Shown: positions 37,280 to 46,456 of the stretch, piece after piece | Layout of the letters: each line of letters begins with the position of its first letter | Position numbering within the stretch: position 1 is the first letter of the stretch | From: Acrocarpospora corrugata | GTDB lineage: Bacteria > Actinomycetota > Actinomycetes > Streptosporangiales > Streptosporangiaceae | Length of the DNA: 64,000 nt | Reading direction: 5' to 3' | Assembly (NCBI RefSeq): GCF_009687845.1 | Contig: NZ_BLAD01000042.1 | Location: forward strand, 146,010 to 210,009 | Notes under the pieces: generated by a model | Told to the model about the DNA's origin: nothing | What the model saw: the letters and a program-made list of their open reading frames with translations, nothing else | The model's database searches: none | Made by a program: the position numbers and the translations under genes

Positions 37280-38482
37280 ATGCACATCGACCTCGTCAAT
37301 CAGGACCAGTACGCCCGTAGCGGCGTCCCGCACGACCAGCTCAGCTGGTTGCGGGAGAACGCCCCCGTCTACTGGCACGACGGCGACGCCGAGCGCGGCT
37401 GGCCCGGCTTCTGGGCGCTCACCAAGCACGCCGACGTGGTGCACGTCTCCCGCAACAGTGACCTGTTCTCCTCGGCCCGGCGGCTCGCCCTCTTCAACGA
37501 GGTCCCCGACGCGCAGGTCGAACTCCAGCGGATGATGATGCTCAACCAGGACCCGCCGGAGCACACCCGCCGCCGCTCCCTGGTCAACCGCGGCTTCACC
37601 CCGCGCGCCATCGCCAAGCTGGAAGAGCACATCCGCGAGATCTGCCACAAGCTCCTGGACGAGGCCCAGGCCAAAGGCGAGGTCGACTTCGTCCGCGATA
37701 TCTCCGCGCCGCTCCCCCTCTACGTGATCTGCGAGCTGCTCGGCGCCCCCGTCGAGGACCGCGACAAGATCTTCGAGTGGTCCAACCGGATGATCGGCTC
37801 GGAGGACCCCGACTACGCCAACAGCCCCGAGGAGGGCGGCGCGGCCGCGATCGAGCTCTACTCCTACGCCAACGAGCTGGCCGCCTCCCGCCGCGAGGAC
37901 CCCAGGGACGACATCGTCACCAAGCTGCTCCAGCCCGACGACGGCGGCGAGGTCCTGGCCGAGGACGAGTTCGACCTGTTCGTCCTGCTGCTGGTGGTGG
38001 CCGGCAACGAGACCACCCGGAACGCGGCCTCCGGCGGCATGCTCACCTTCTTCGAGCACCCCGCCGAGTGGGCCAAGCTGGTGGCCAACCGCGCGCTGGC
38101 CCGCCCGGCCTCCGACGAGATCGTGCGCTGGGTCTCCCCCGTCAACCTCTTCCGCCGTACGGCGACCACCGAGACCTCGATCCGGGGCCAGCGCATCGCC
38201 GAGAACGACAAGGTCGTCGTCTTCTACTCGGCCGCCAACCGCGACCCCGACGTCTTCGCCAACCCCGGCATCTTCGACATCGCCCGGGACCCCAACCCGC
38301 AGATCGGCTTCGGCGGCGGCGGCGCCCACTTCTGCCTCGGCAACCACCTGGCCAAGATGGAACTCCGCGTCCTGTTCGAGGTCCTCGCCGAACGCGCCCC
38401 CGGCATCCAGCAGTCCGGCCCGGCCGCCCGCCTCCGCAGCAACTTCATCAACGGCATCAAGGCCCTTCCGGTCACCCTCTGA
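37280..38482 (+). CDS. Cytochrome P450, CYP124/125/142-like
   Basis: This 400-residue P450 has the I-helix AGNETTRN, the ExxR in DEIVRW, and the heme loop FGGGGAHFCLGNHLAKME with Cys as axial ligand. The heme-loop style is that of the CYP124/125/142 group, which hydroxylates terminal methyls of sterols and branched lipids. A KstR-like box in its promoter supports a role as the sterol side-chain C27 hydroxylase that starts the pathway; that is inference, and other sterol or fatty-acid oxidations are possible. ATG 37280 is chosen because the reading beyond it upstream lacks P450 character. Confidence 0.87.
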   Translation: MHIDLVNQDQYARSGVPHDQLSWLRENAPVYWHDGDAERGWPGFWALTKHADVVHVSRNSDLFSSARRLALFNEVPDAQVELQRMMMLNQDPPEHTRRRSLVNRGFTPRAIAKLEEHIREICHKLLDEAQAKGEVDFVRDISAPLPLYVICELLGAPVEDRDKIFEWSNRMIGSEDPDYANSPEEGGAAAIELYSYANELAASRREDPRDDIVTKLLQPDDGGEVLAEDEFDLFVLLLVVAGNETTRNAASGGMLTFFEHPAEWAKLVANRALARPASDEIVRWVSPVNLFRRTATTETSIRGQRIAENDKVVVFYSAANRDPDVFANPGIFDIARDPNPQIGFGGGGAHFCLGNHLAKMELRVLFEVLAERAPGIQQSGPAARLRSNFINGIKALPVTL

Positions 38483-38485
38483 GGG

Positions 38486-39493
38486 CTACGGCCAGGAACT
38501 GTCCTGGTCGGGGTCGCCGCCGTCGGTGAGGAGGCGGAGGTCGGATTCGACCATGAGGGAGATCAGTTCCTCGAACGGCATGGTGGCCTCCCAGCCGAGC
38601 TGGGTTCTGGCCTTCTTGGGGTCGGCGCAGAGCAGGTCCACCTCGGCCGGGCGGTGCAGGCTCTGGTCGGCGATGACGTAGTCCTGCCAGTTGAGGCCGG
38701 CCGCGCCGAAGGCGGCTTCGACGAGTTCGCGGACCGACTGGGTGCGGCCGGTGCCGATGACGTAGTCCTCGGGCTTGTCGGCGCTGAGCATCAGGTGCAT
38801 GGCGCGCACGTAGTCGCCGGCGAACCCCCAGTCGCGGCGGGCCTCCAGGTTGCCGAGGCGGAGTTCGGCAGCCAGGCCGAGTTTGATCCTGGCGACGCCG
38901 AGGGAGACCTTCCTGGTCACGAACTCCGCGCCGCGGCGGGGGGACTCGTGGTTGAACAGGATCCCGGAGACGGCGAACATGCCGTAGGACTCGCGGTAGT
39001 TCTGGGTGAGGAAGTGGCCGTACGCCTTGGCCACCCCGTACGGCGAGCGCGGGTGGAAGGGGGTGCGCTCGGTCTGCGGGGTCTCCCGTACCTGGCCGAA
39101 CATCTCCGAGGAGGACGCCTGGTAGAACCGGATGGTGGAGGAGGCGCCGCTGATCACCCGGATCGCCTCCAGCATGCGGAGCACGCCCATGCCGGTCACC
39201 TCGGCGGTGAGCTCGGCCTGCTCCCAGGACATCGGGACGAAGGAGATCGCGCCCAGGTTGTAGACCTCGTCGGGGCGGACCCGTTCGACCGCGGAGATCA
39301 GCGAGCCCTGGTCGAGCAGGTCGCCGCGGGCCAGCCGGACGTCGCCGAGCAGGCGGCGCAGGCGGGAGACGCGGGGGTTGGCCTGGCCGCGGACGAGGCC
39401 CCAGACCTCGTAGCCCTCGGACAGCAGGTGTTCGGCGAGATAGGAGCCGTCCTGACCGGTGATGCCCGTAATCAGCGCACGCTTGGCCAACAC
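38486..39493 (-). CDS. gmd: GDP-mannose 4,6-dehydratase
   Basis: This 335-residue extended SDR has the Rossmann motif GITGQDGSYLAEHLL (about 9-23), SSSEMFG with catalytic Thr/Ser-Glu, and YGVAKAYGHF with the catalytic Tyr-x3-Lys. Gmd makes GDP-4-keto-6-deoxymannose, the precursor of GDP-L-fucose, GDP-rhamnose or other deoxy sugars. No GDP-fucose synthase is adjacent, so the final sugar is unknown. It is convergent with the P450 and divergent from the glycosyltransferase. Confidence 0.92.
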   Translation of the reverse strand: MLAKRALITGITGQDGSYLAEHLLSEGYEVWGLVRGQANPRVSRLRRLLGDVRLARGDLLDQGSLISAVERVRPDEVYNLGAISFVPMSWEQAELTAEVTGMGVLRMLEAIRVISGASSTIRFYQASSSEMFGQVRETPQTERTPFHPRSPYGVAKAYGHFLTQNYRESYGMFAVSGILFNHESPRRGAEFVTRKVSLGVARIKLGLAAELRLGNLEARRDWGFAGDYVRAMHLMLSADKPEDYVIGTGRTQSVRELVEAAFGAAGLNWQDYVIADQSLHRPAEVDLLCADPKKARTQLGWEATMPFEELISLMVESDLRLLTDGGDPDQDSSWP

Positions 39494-39567
39494 GTCCTCC
39501 CTCTGCTGATGTGGTCCGCCTGTGGACAGAATGTACCGCTCTGCCGCTATCTGAGCGCAGCCCGGGG

Positions 39568-39597
39568 TAGAACATGTTTCACCGAACCATGTTCGGC
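39568..39597. promoter_or_regulatory. KstR-like box plus second palindrome in the gmd/glycosyltransferase promoter
   Basis: TAGAACATGTTTCA (39568-39581) differs from the P450 box at a single base. Directly after it, CCGAACCATGTTCGG (39583-39597) is a palindrome with 6-bp arms around CAT. Together they lie 75 nt from the gmd start and about 150 nt from the glycosyltransferase start. Confidence 0.6.
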
Positions 39598-39742
39598 TAG
39601 GCTGCTATCCAGTCGCGACAGCGCAAATGTGACAGCAGAGACAAGGTCTCCTTACCTGGCACCCTCCACCGCAAATGGGAGGGATTGCAAGCTAAGGTCA
39701 TCTTTGTGGCGCCCCGGACCGGGGCCGGAAAGGGGTGCTCCC

Positions 39743-40972
39743 TTGGCGGAGAGGCTGCGCGTCGCGCTGCTGTCATATCGCAGCAAGCCCACCTGCGGCG
39801 GCCAGGGGGTCTACCTCCGGCACATCAGCCGGGAACTGGTCGCCCTCGGGCACCACGTGGAGGTCTTCTCCGGCCAGCCGTACCCGGAGCTGGACGAGGG
39901 CGTCATCCTCAACAAGATCCCGAGCCTGGACCTCTACAACGACGACGACCCCTTCCGCACCCCGCCGCTGAAGGAGTTCCGGGACTGGATCGACGTCCTG
40001 GAGGTCGCCACCATGTGGACCGCCGGCTTCCCCGAGCCGCTGACCTTCAGCCTCCGGGCGCACCGCGAACTCAAGAAGCGGGTCGGCGACTTCGACGTCG
40101 TCCAGGACAACCAGACGCTCGGCTACGGCGTGCTCGGCATCCAGAAACTCTTCCCGGTGGTCGGCACCATCCACCACCCGATCAGCGTGGACCGCAGGAT
40201 CGAGCTCAAGGCCGCCAAGCGCTGGAAGAAACTGTCCATGCGCAGGTGGTACGGCTTCGTCCGGATGCAGGCCCACGTGGCTCCCCGGCTGAGCCCGATC
40301 CTGACCGTGAGCGAGTCGTCGGTGGCCGACATCCACCGGGACTTCAACGTGCCGCAGGCGAACCTGCGCCTGATCCCGCTCGGGGTGGACACCCGCTTCT
40401 TCCACCCGCGCCCGCAGCTGCCCAGGCGGCGCGGCTCGATCGTGGCCGTGGCCAGCGCGGACTCGCCGATGAAGGGCGTCGCCACGCTGCTGCGCGCGGT
40501 CGCCAAACTCGCCACCGAGCGGGACGTGAACCTCACCGTGGTGAGCCGTCCGACGCCGGGCGGGCCGACAGAGAAGCTGGTCACCGAGCTGTCGCTGCAG
40601 GATCGGGTCACCTTCGTGCACGGCATCTCCGACGAGGAGCTGGCCGAGCTGATCGCGACCTCGGAGATCTCGGTGGTGCCGTCGCTGTACGAGGGGTTCT
40701 CGCTGCCGGCCGTGGAGCACATGGCGTGCGGCACGCCGCTGGTGGCCTCCCGTACGGGGGCGCTGCCCGAGGTGGTGGGGGACGCCGCCGTGCAGGTCGC
40801 GCCGGGTGACCCCGAGGAACTGGCCGGGGCGCTGCGGCGGCTGCACGACTCGGCCGAGGAGCGGGCGGCCGTCGGCAAGCGTGGCTATGACCGGGTGATG
40901 GAGCGGTACGCCTGGCCGGTGGTGGCCCAGCGCACCGTGGAGGCCTACCGCGAGGCCATCGCCGCTCGTTGA
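39743..40972 (+). CDS. GT4-family glycosyltransferase
   Basis: This protein of about 409 residues has a GT-B fold: an N-terminal acceptor domain (RVALLSYRSKPTCGGQGVYL) and a C-terminal donor domain with GVDTRFFHPRP, ADSPMKGVATLLRA and the EGFSLPAVE signature (E-x7-E) that holds nucleotide sugar. The start is TTG 39743 with GGAAAGGGG eight bases upstream; no ATG/GTG in frame fits better. It starts the plus-strand operon with a methyltransferase and an alpha-toroid protein. The donor may be the sugar made via Gmd. Confidence 0.87.
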   Translation: MAERLRVALLSYRSKPTCGGQGVYLRHISRELVALGHHVEVFSGQPYPELDEGVILNKIPSLDLYNDDDPFRTPPLKEFRDWIDVLEVATMWTAGFPEPLTFSLRAHRELKKRVGDFDVVQDNQTLGYGVLGIQKLFPVVGTIHHPISVDRRIELKAAKRWKKLSMRRWYGFVRMQAHVAPRLSPILTVSESSVADIHRDFNVPQANLRLIPLGVDTRFFHPRPQLPRRRGSIVAVASADSPMKGVATLLRAVAKLATERDVNLTVVSRPTPGGPTEKLVTELSLQDRVTFVHGISDEELAELIATSEISVVPSLYEGFSLPAVEHMACGTPLVASRTGALPEVVGDAAVQVAPGDPEELAGALRRLHDSAEERAAVGKRGYDRVMERYAWPVVAQRTVEAYREAIAAR

Positions 40973-40996
40973 CACTTGAATATCTGGAGGGTGCAC

Positions 40997-41710
40997 GTGC
41001 TGACCGTCGACTTCGACAAGCTGCCGGTGGGGCCGGGTAATCGTGTCCTGGACCTGGGCGCGGGCGGCGGAAGGCACGCCTTCGAAGTGCTGCGCCGGGG
41101 AGCCGACGTGGTCGCGTTCGACCTGGACGCGGGCGAGATGGAGAAGGTGGCCGCGATGTTCGCGGCCATGGACAAGGAGGGCGAGGTCCCGGGGGGCACC
41201 GTCGCCGAGACCGTGGTGGGGGATGCGCTGGCCATGCCGTTCCCTGACGGGCACTTCGACCGGGTGATCGCGTCGGAGGTGCTGGAGCACATTCCGGATG
41301 ACCTGGCCGCGATGCGGGAGATCGTCCGGGTGCTGAAGCCGGGCGGGCGCCTGGCGGTGACCGTGCCGAGTTTCCTGCCGGAGCGGGTGTGCTGGGCGCT
41401 GTCGGAGGACTACCACACCGCCCCCGGCGGACATATCCGGATTTATACCCTGGCGGAGTTACGGGCGAAGCTGAAGTCGTCCGGGCTGGAGGTCGGCGGG
41501 CATCATCACGCGCACGGGCTGCACACGCCGTACTGGTGGATCAAGTGCGCGGTCGGGGTGAACGACGACCGGCACCCGCTGGCGAAGGCGTACCACGAAC
41601 TGCTGGTCTGGGACATCATGAAGCGGCCCGCCGCGACCCGGATCGCGGAGGCCGTGCTGAACCCGCTGATCGGCAAGAGCGTGGTGGTCTACGGCCGGAA
41701 GCCCGCATGA
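40997..41710 (+). CDS. Class I SAM-dependent methyltransferase
   Basis: This 237-residue protein has the SAM-binding motif VLDLGAGGGRHAFEVL, the acidic end of strand 2 (AFDLDAGEME), and FDRVIASEVLEHIPDD, followed by VLKPGGRLAVTVP. It belongs to the UbiE/COQ5-like Methyltransf_11 group. GTG 40997 has GGAGG six bases upstream. It overlaps the next gene by 4 nt (ATGA). The acceptor is presumably the glycan or lipid made by the neighbouring transferase. Confidence 0.87.
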   Translation: MLTVDFDKLPVGPGNRVLDLGAGGGRHAFEVLRRGADVVAFDLDAGEMEKVAAMFAAMDKEGEVPGGTVAETVVGDALAMPFPDGHFDRVIASEVLEHIPDDLAAMREIVRVLKPGGRLAVTVPSFLPERVCWALSEDYHTAPGGHIRIYTLAELRAKLKSSGLEVGGHHHAHGLHTPYWWIKCAVGVNDDRHPLAKAYHELLVWDIMKRPAATRIAEAVLNPLIGKSVVVYGRKPA

Positions 41711-42768
41711 TCCCGGCCGTACCCGGCGTGATCAGCGCCGAGCAGGTGCGGCGCACGGCGGAGAGCATCGCGGCCATCCAGGACGCCGACGGCGGCATCC
41801 CGTGGCCGGAGGGCCACGTGGACGCCTGGAACCACGTCGAATGCCTGATGGCGCTCACCGCGGCGGGCCTGCGCGCGCAGGCCAGGCAGGGCTTCTCCTG
41901 GCTGGTACGGCACCAGCGCGCCGACGGCTCCTGGCCGATGAAACTCCGCGACGGCGTCCCCCTGGAGGGCGGCGGCGAGTCCAACCACGCCGCGTACGCG
42001 GCCGTCGGCGTCTGGCACGACCTGCTGGTCACCGGCGACAAGGCGTTCGCCCGCGCGATGTGGCCGGTGGTCGCCCGCGCCCTGGACTTCGTGGTCGGCC
42101 TGCAGACCCGGCGCGGCGAGATCGTCTGGGAACGCGACGCGCACGGCGACCCGGCCCCCTACGCCCTGCTCACCGGCTGCTCCTCGGTCTACCAGGGCCT
42201 GCGCTGCGGCGTCGCGCTGGCCGAACGCCTGGGCGACCCCCGCCCGGAGTGGGAGCTCGCCGCCGACCACCTCGGCCACGTCCTGCGCGAGCACCCGGAG
42301 GCGTTCGCCGACAAGAGCCGCTTCTCGATGGACTGGTACTACCCGGTGCTCGGCGGCGCGGTCCGCGGCTCCCGGGCCACCCGCAGGATCGAGGAGGAGT
42401 GGGACGTCTTCGTGGTGCCGGGACTGGGCATCCGCTGCGTCTCCGACCAGCCCTGGGTGACCGGCGCCGAGTCCTGCGAGCTGGTGCTGGCCCTGGACGC
42501 CGCCGGCGACCGGGAGCGGGCCCTGAAGCTCTTCACCGACATGCAGCACCTACGCCACGACGACGGCTCCTACTGGACCGGCTGGCAGTTCGTGAACGAG
42601 AAGCACTTCCCGCACGAACGCTCCGCCTACACGGCGGCGGCCGTCATCCTGGCCGCGGACGCGCTCTCCGGCAGCACCGGCGGCGCGTCCATCTTCCGTG
42701 ACGCGGGCGAACACGCCGCCGACCGCGCCCCCACGGGCTGCGGCTGCGAACGGGTGCCCAGCCTCTAG
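41707..42768 (+). CDS. Alpha/alpha-toroid (prenyltransferase/squalene-oxidase-like) protein
   Basis: This 353-residue protein shows repeats of the terpenoid-toroid type: AAIQDADGGIPWPEGHVDAW, LVRHQRADGSWPMKL, DWYYPVLGGAVRGSR and LRHDDGSYWTGWQF, each with the QxxDGsW/Gly-Trp pattern. Such proteins are often annotated as prenyltransferases, but the toroid fold also occurs in glycoside hydrolases and cyclases. It lies in a tightly coupled operon with a glycosyltransferase and methyltransferase. The reaction is unknown. Confidence 0.65.
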   Translation: MIPAVPGVISAEQVRRTAESIAAIQDADGGIPWPEGHVDAWNHVECLMALTAAGLRAQARQGFSWLVRHQRADGSWPMKLRDGVPLEGGGESNHAAYAAVGVWHDLLVTGDKAFARAMWPVVARALDFVVGLQTRRGEIVWERDAHGDPAPYALLTGCSSVYQGLRCGVALAERLGDPRPEWELAADHLGHVLREHPEAFADKSRFSMDWYYPVLGGAVRGSRATRRIEEEWDVFVVPGLGIRCVSDQPWVTGAESCELVLALDAAGDRERALKLFTDMQHLRHDDGSYWTGWQFVNEKHFPHERSAYTAAAVILAADALSGSTGGASIFRDAGEHAADRAPTGCGCERVPSL

Positions 42769-42769
42769 C

Positions 42770-43408
<639 letters not shown>

Positions 43409-43433
43409 CTACCCGACCTCTTGTCCGGCGTTC

Positions 43434-43447
43434 TGGAACGTGTTCTA
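43434..43447. promoter_or_regulatory. KstR-like operator upstream of the PPOX-ferredoxin-ADH operon
   Basis: TGGAACGTGTTCTA matches TAGAACnnGTTCTA at all positions but one. It ends 9 nt before the GTG start of the PPOX gene. Confidence 0.75.
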
Positions 43448-43456
43448 CTTTGCTGC

Positions 43457-43909
43457 GTGAATCAGCGTGCTCGGATCGCGATGGACGAGGAGGAGGTGGC
43501 GGCGCTGCTGCGGGACTCCCGCAAACTCCAGCTCGCCACGATCAACCCGGACGGGACTCCGCACCTCGTCACCATGTTCTACGGCCTGTCCGGCGGACGG
43601 CTGACCTTCTGGACCTACCACAAGGCCCAGAAGACCAAGAACATCGCCCGCGACTCCCGGGTCACCTGCCTGGTCGAGACCGGCGACGACTATTTCGAAC
43701 TCAGAGGCGCCCTCGTGTACGGCAAGGCGGAACTGATCGACAACCCCCAGGACATCCTGGCCGTCGGCATGGACGTCACCCGCCGCATGACGGGTCTCGC
43801 GGACGTGGAGCAGCTCAGGGAATACGTCGAGCACACCGGCCGCAAACGGCTGGCATTCGTCGTCGAACCAACCCGCGTAGTCTCCTGGGATCACCGCAAA
43901 CTGGCTTGA
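43457..43909 (+). CDS. PPOX-class F420/FMN-dependent oxidoreductase
   Basis: This 150-residue split-barrel protein reads MDEEEVAALLRDSRKLQLATI and INPDGTPHLVTMFYGLSGGR, LTFWTYHKAQKTKNIARDSR, the pattern of pyridoxamine-5'-phosphate-oxidase-like F420-dependent enzymes. They reduce unsaturated ketones or quinones with F420H2. GTG 43457 is the likely start; ATG 43481 is an alternative. Under a KstR-like box and followed by ferredoxin and ADH, it may act on a sterol intermediate. Confidence 0.82.
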   Translation: MNQRARIAMDEEEVAALLRDSRKLQLATINPDGTPHLVTMFYGLSGGRLTFWTYHKAQKTKNIARDSRVTCLVETGDDYFELRGALVYGKAELIDNPQDILAVGMDVTRRMTGLADVEQLREYVEHTGRKRLAFVVEPTRVVSWDHRKLA

Positions 43910-43919
43910 GGGAGACGTG

Positions 43920-44114
43920 ATGAAAGTAATCGTGGACTACGACGTGTGCGAGGCGAACGCGGTCTGCGCCGGCCTCGCCCCGGAGGTCTTCGACGTGGAC
44001 GACGACGACAATCTGCACGTCCTGCTGCCCAACCCGCCCGCCGAGGTGCAGGACCGGGTCCGGCACGCGGTGCGCTCCTGCCCGAAGGCAGCCCTCTCCC
44101 TCGAAGAGGATTAA
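43920..44114 (+). CDS. Small [3Fe-4S]-type ferredoxin
   Basis: This 64-residue protein (ATG 43920; GTG 43917 is also possible) has Cys spaced CEANAVC and a later SCPKAA, three ligands as in the [3Fe-4S] ferredoxins that donate electrons to actinobacterial P450s. Conserved EVFDVDDDD follows the first pair. It shares the KstR-like promoter with PPOX and ADH, so it is a good candidate redox partner for the P450 6 kb away. Confidence 0.87.
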   Translation: MKVIVDYDVCEANAVCAGLAPEVFDVDDDDNLHVLLPNPPAEVQDRVRHAVRSCPKAALSLEED

Positions 44115-44132
44115 CCCACCCCAGGAGGTTCC

Positions 44133-45218
44133 ATGCGCGGCGCAATGCTGCACGCGATCGGTGACGACAAGCTCGACATCCGCGACGATCTCACGCTGGC
44201 GCCGGTCGGCCCCACCGATGTGCGGATCCGGATCCGGGCCACCGGGGTCTGCCACTCCGACCTGTCGGCGATGTCCGGGGTCCTGCCGATGCCGGTGCCG
44301 CTCATCCCGGGCCACGAGGGCGCGGGCGAGGTGCTGGAGGTCGGCGACCACGTCACCACCGTGCAGCCCGGCGACCACGTCATCATCAGCTGGACGCCCG
44401 CCTGCGGCAGCTGCGCGAGCTGTGTGCGGAACCAGCCGTTCCTGTGCCTGACGTACGTGATCCGCGGCTACTCGCACGCCGGCTTCCGGTTCGACGGCGA
44501 CAAGTCCGCGTTCGGGATGGCCGGCTGCGGCACCTGGGCTGAGGAGGTCGTGCTGCCCTGGCAGGCCGCGATCAAGGTCGACCCCGACGTCCCGTTCGAG
44601 GCGGCCGCGCTGATCGGCTGCGGCATCACCACCGGCGTCGGCGCGGTGCTCAACACCGCGAAGGTCAGGCCCGGCTCGACGGTGGCCGTGGTCGGCTGCG
44701 GCGGCGTCGGCCTGTCGGTGATCCAGGGCGCCCGCGTCTCCGGCGCGACCACGATCCTGGCCATCGACCCGCTGGCGTCCAAGCACGAGCTGGCCAGGAA
44801 GGTCGGCGCCACCCACGCCTGCACCCCCGACCAGCTGATGGAGACGCTGGGCGCCGTCACCGGCGGCCAGGGCTTCGACTACGGCTTCGAGGTGGTCGGC
44901 AAGTCCCAGGCCATCATGACGGCCTGGCAGGCCACCAGGCGCGGCGGCGACGTCATCGTGGTCGGCGCGGGCGCGATGGACGACACCGTCCCGTTCAACG
45001 CCTTCAGCCTGCTCTTCGAGGGCAAGAACCTGCTCAGCTCGCTGTACGGCGGCGCCGACGTGCGGCGCGACTTCCCGTACTTCGCGAATCTCTACAAGGA
45101 GGGCAAGCTCGACCTGGACAGCATGATCAGCTCCAGGATCCGGCTGGCCGACCTCAACGACGCGGTCGCCAACCTCAAGGGCGGCGAGGTCCTGCGTCAG
45201 ATCGTCGTCATCGACTGA
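44133..45218 (+). CDS. Zinc-dependent alcohol dehydrogenase
   Basis: This 361-residue medium-chain dehydrogenase has the catalytic zinc motif GVCHSDLS and GHEGAGEV, the structural zinc cluster of four Cys (CGSCASC, then C of FLC), and the Rossmann motif VVGCGGVGLS. The style is that of class III/NDMA-dependent ADHs. It starts at ATG 44133 with AGGAGG upstream. Working hypothesis: it oxidises the terminal alcohol made by the P450 to an aldehyde, consistent with KstR-like control of both. Confidence 0.87.
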   Translation: MRGAMLHAIGDDKLDIRDDLTLAPVGPTDVRIRIRATGVCHSDLSAMSGVLPMPVPLIPGHEGAGEVLEVGDHVTTVQPGDHVIISWTPACGSCASCVRNQPFLCLTYVIRGYSHAGFRFDGDKSAFGMAGCGTWAEEVVLPWQAAIKVDPDVPFEAAALIGCGITTGVGAVLNTAKVRPGSTVAVVGCGGVGLSVIQGARVSGATTILAIDPLASKHELARKVGATHACTPDQLMETLGAVTGGQGFDYGFEVVGKSQAIMTAWQATRRGGDVIVVGAGAMDDTVPFNAFSLLFEGKNLLSSLYGGADVRRDFPYFANLYKEGKLDLDSMISSRIRLADLNDAVANLKGGEVLRQIVVID

Positions 45219-45245
45219 GTCGACTGAATCGGCTTGCTGGTGAGA

Positions 45246-45281
45246 TACGGCCTGCGCCCCTGACCTGAGACGCAGGCCGTA
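45246..45281 (+). terminator. Terminator between ADH and the sugar operon
   Basis: TACGGCCTGCG (45246-45256) pairs perfectly with CGCAGGCCGTA (45271-45281) across a 14-nt loop. It lies between two convergent genes and may act on both. Confidence 0.7.
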
Positions 45282-45306
45282 CCCGTCTATGGGATCACAA
45301 AAGTGG

Positions 45307-46311
45307 TCACTCCGACGAGAAGGCGGCGTCGAAAGACGCCGTCGGCGGGGTGATCCGGTTGAGCCGGGTGATGTAGCCGAGCGCCTCGGGGGCGCCGTCC
45401 AGCCGGTCCATGCCCGCGTCCTCCCACTCGATCGAGATCGGTCCTTCGTAGCCGATCGCGTTGAGCGCGCGGAAGCAGTCCTCCCACGGCACGTCGCCGT
45501 GCCCGGTCGAGACGAAGTCCCAGCCGCGGCGCAGGTCCGCCCAGGGCAGGTGCGAGCCGAGCCGCCCGCGGCGGCCGTCCCGCGAGCGGACCTTGGCGTC
45601 CTTGCAGTCGACGTGGTAGATCCGGTCGGCGAAGTCCAGGATGAAGTTCGCCGGGTCCAGCTCCTGCCAGACCATGTGCGAGGGGTCCCAGTTGAGGCCG
45701 AACGACGCGCGGTGACCGATGGCCTCCAGCGTCTTCACGGTCGTGTAGTAGTCGTAGGCGATCTCGCTCGGGTGCACCTCGTGCGCGAACCGCACGCCCT
45801 CGGCCTCGAAGACGTCCAGGATCGGGTTCCACCGGTCGGCGAAGTCCTGGTAGCCCGCCTCGATCATCGCCGCCGAGGCCGGCGGGAACATCGCGAGGGT
45901 GTGCCAGATCGACGAGCCGGTGAACCCGACCACGGTGTTGACGCCCAGCTTGGCCGCCGCGCGGGCGGTGTTCTTGATCTCCTCGGCGGCGTTGCGGCGC
46001 ACCGTCTCGGCGTCGTCCGACCACAGGCGGCCGGGCAGGATGCCCTTGTGCCGCTCGTCGATCGGGCTGTCGCAGACGGCCTGGCCGACGAGGTGGTTGG
46101 AGATCGTCCAGACCTTGAGGTTGTGCTTGTCCAGGGTCTCCAGCTTGCGGGTGACGTAGTCGGGCTCGGCGAGCGCCCGGTCCACCTCGAAGTGGTCGCC
46201 CCAGCAGGCGATCTCCAGGCCGTCATACCCCCACTCGGCGGCCAGCCGGCACACCTCTTCGAAGGGCAGGTCGGCCCACTGGCCGGTGAACAGAGTGATC
46301 GGTCGCGTCAT
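45307..46311 (-). CDS. Sugar phosphate isomerase/epimerase-type TIM barrel
   Basis: This 334-residue protein belongs to the xylose-isomerase-like AP-endonuclease-2 family: [57 protein letters not shown] and [11 protein letters not shown] supply the metal-binding Glu/Asp/His set. Members epimerise or dehydrate sugars and inositols, and some cleave 3-keto-glycosides. It is the last gene of the ABC operon, with AGGAGA upstream of ATG 46311. Partner is the Gfo/Idh oxidoreductase just before. Confidence 0.87.
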   Translation of the reverse strand: MTRPITLFTGQWADLPFEEVCRLAAEWGYDGLEIACWGDHFEVDRALAEPDYVTRKLETLDKHNLKVWTISNHLVGQAVCDSPIDERHKGILPGRLWSDDAETVRRNAAEEIKNTARAAAKLGVNTVVGFTGSSIWHTLAMFPPASAAMIEAGYQDFADRWNPILDVFEAEGVRFAHEVHPSEIAYDYYTTVKTLEAIGHRASFGLNWDPSHMVWQELDPANFILDFADRIYHVDCKDAKVRSRDGRRGRLGSHLPWADLRRGWDFVSTGHGDVPWEDCFRALNAIGYEGPISIEWEDAGMDRLDGAPEALGYITRLNRITPPTASFDAAFSSE

Positions 46312-46340
46312 CCCACTTCTCCTCTTCCGTGAAAGGTTGA

Positions 46341-46440
46341 GCCTGCCGCCCGGTCGGGTCGGGTGGCACCCGCCCGGTTCCGCGCTTCGGCGCGGCGTGG
46401 AACCGGGCGCCCTGACCAGGACGCGTTCCGGGCGGCAGGC
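46341..46440 (-). ncRNA. Large structured intergenic element with UUCG hairpin
   Basis: Perfect 13-bp outer arms (46341-46353 with 46428-46440) enclose an 11-bp stem (46371-46381 with 46399-46409), a 5-bp hairpin at 46361-46371, and CCGCGC-TTCG-GCGCGG at 46380-46395, a TTCG-closed hairpin (on the minus-strand transcript the loop reads CGAA). It lies between the Gfo/Idh and isomerase genes of one operon, in the 145-nt gap. A processing, stability or attenuation element is likely; an RNA gene of its own is not excluded. Confidence 0.5.
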
Positions 46441-46456
46441 TGGCGGACCCCCGAGC

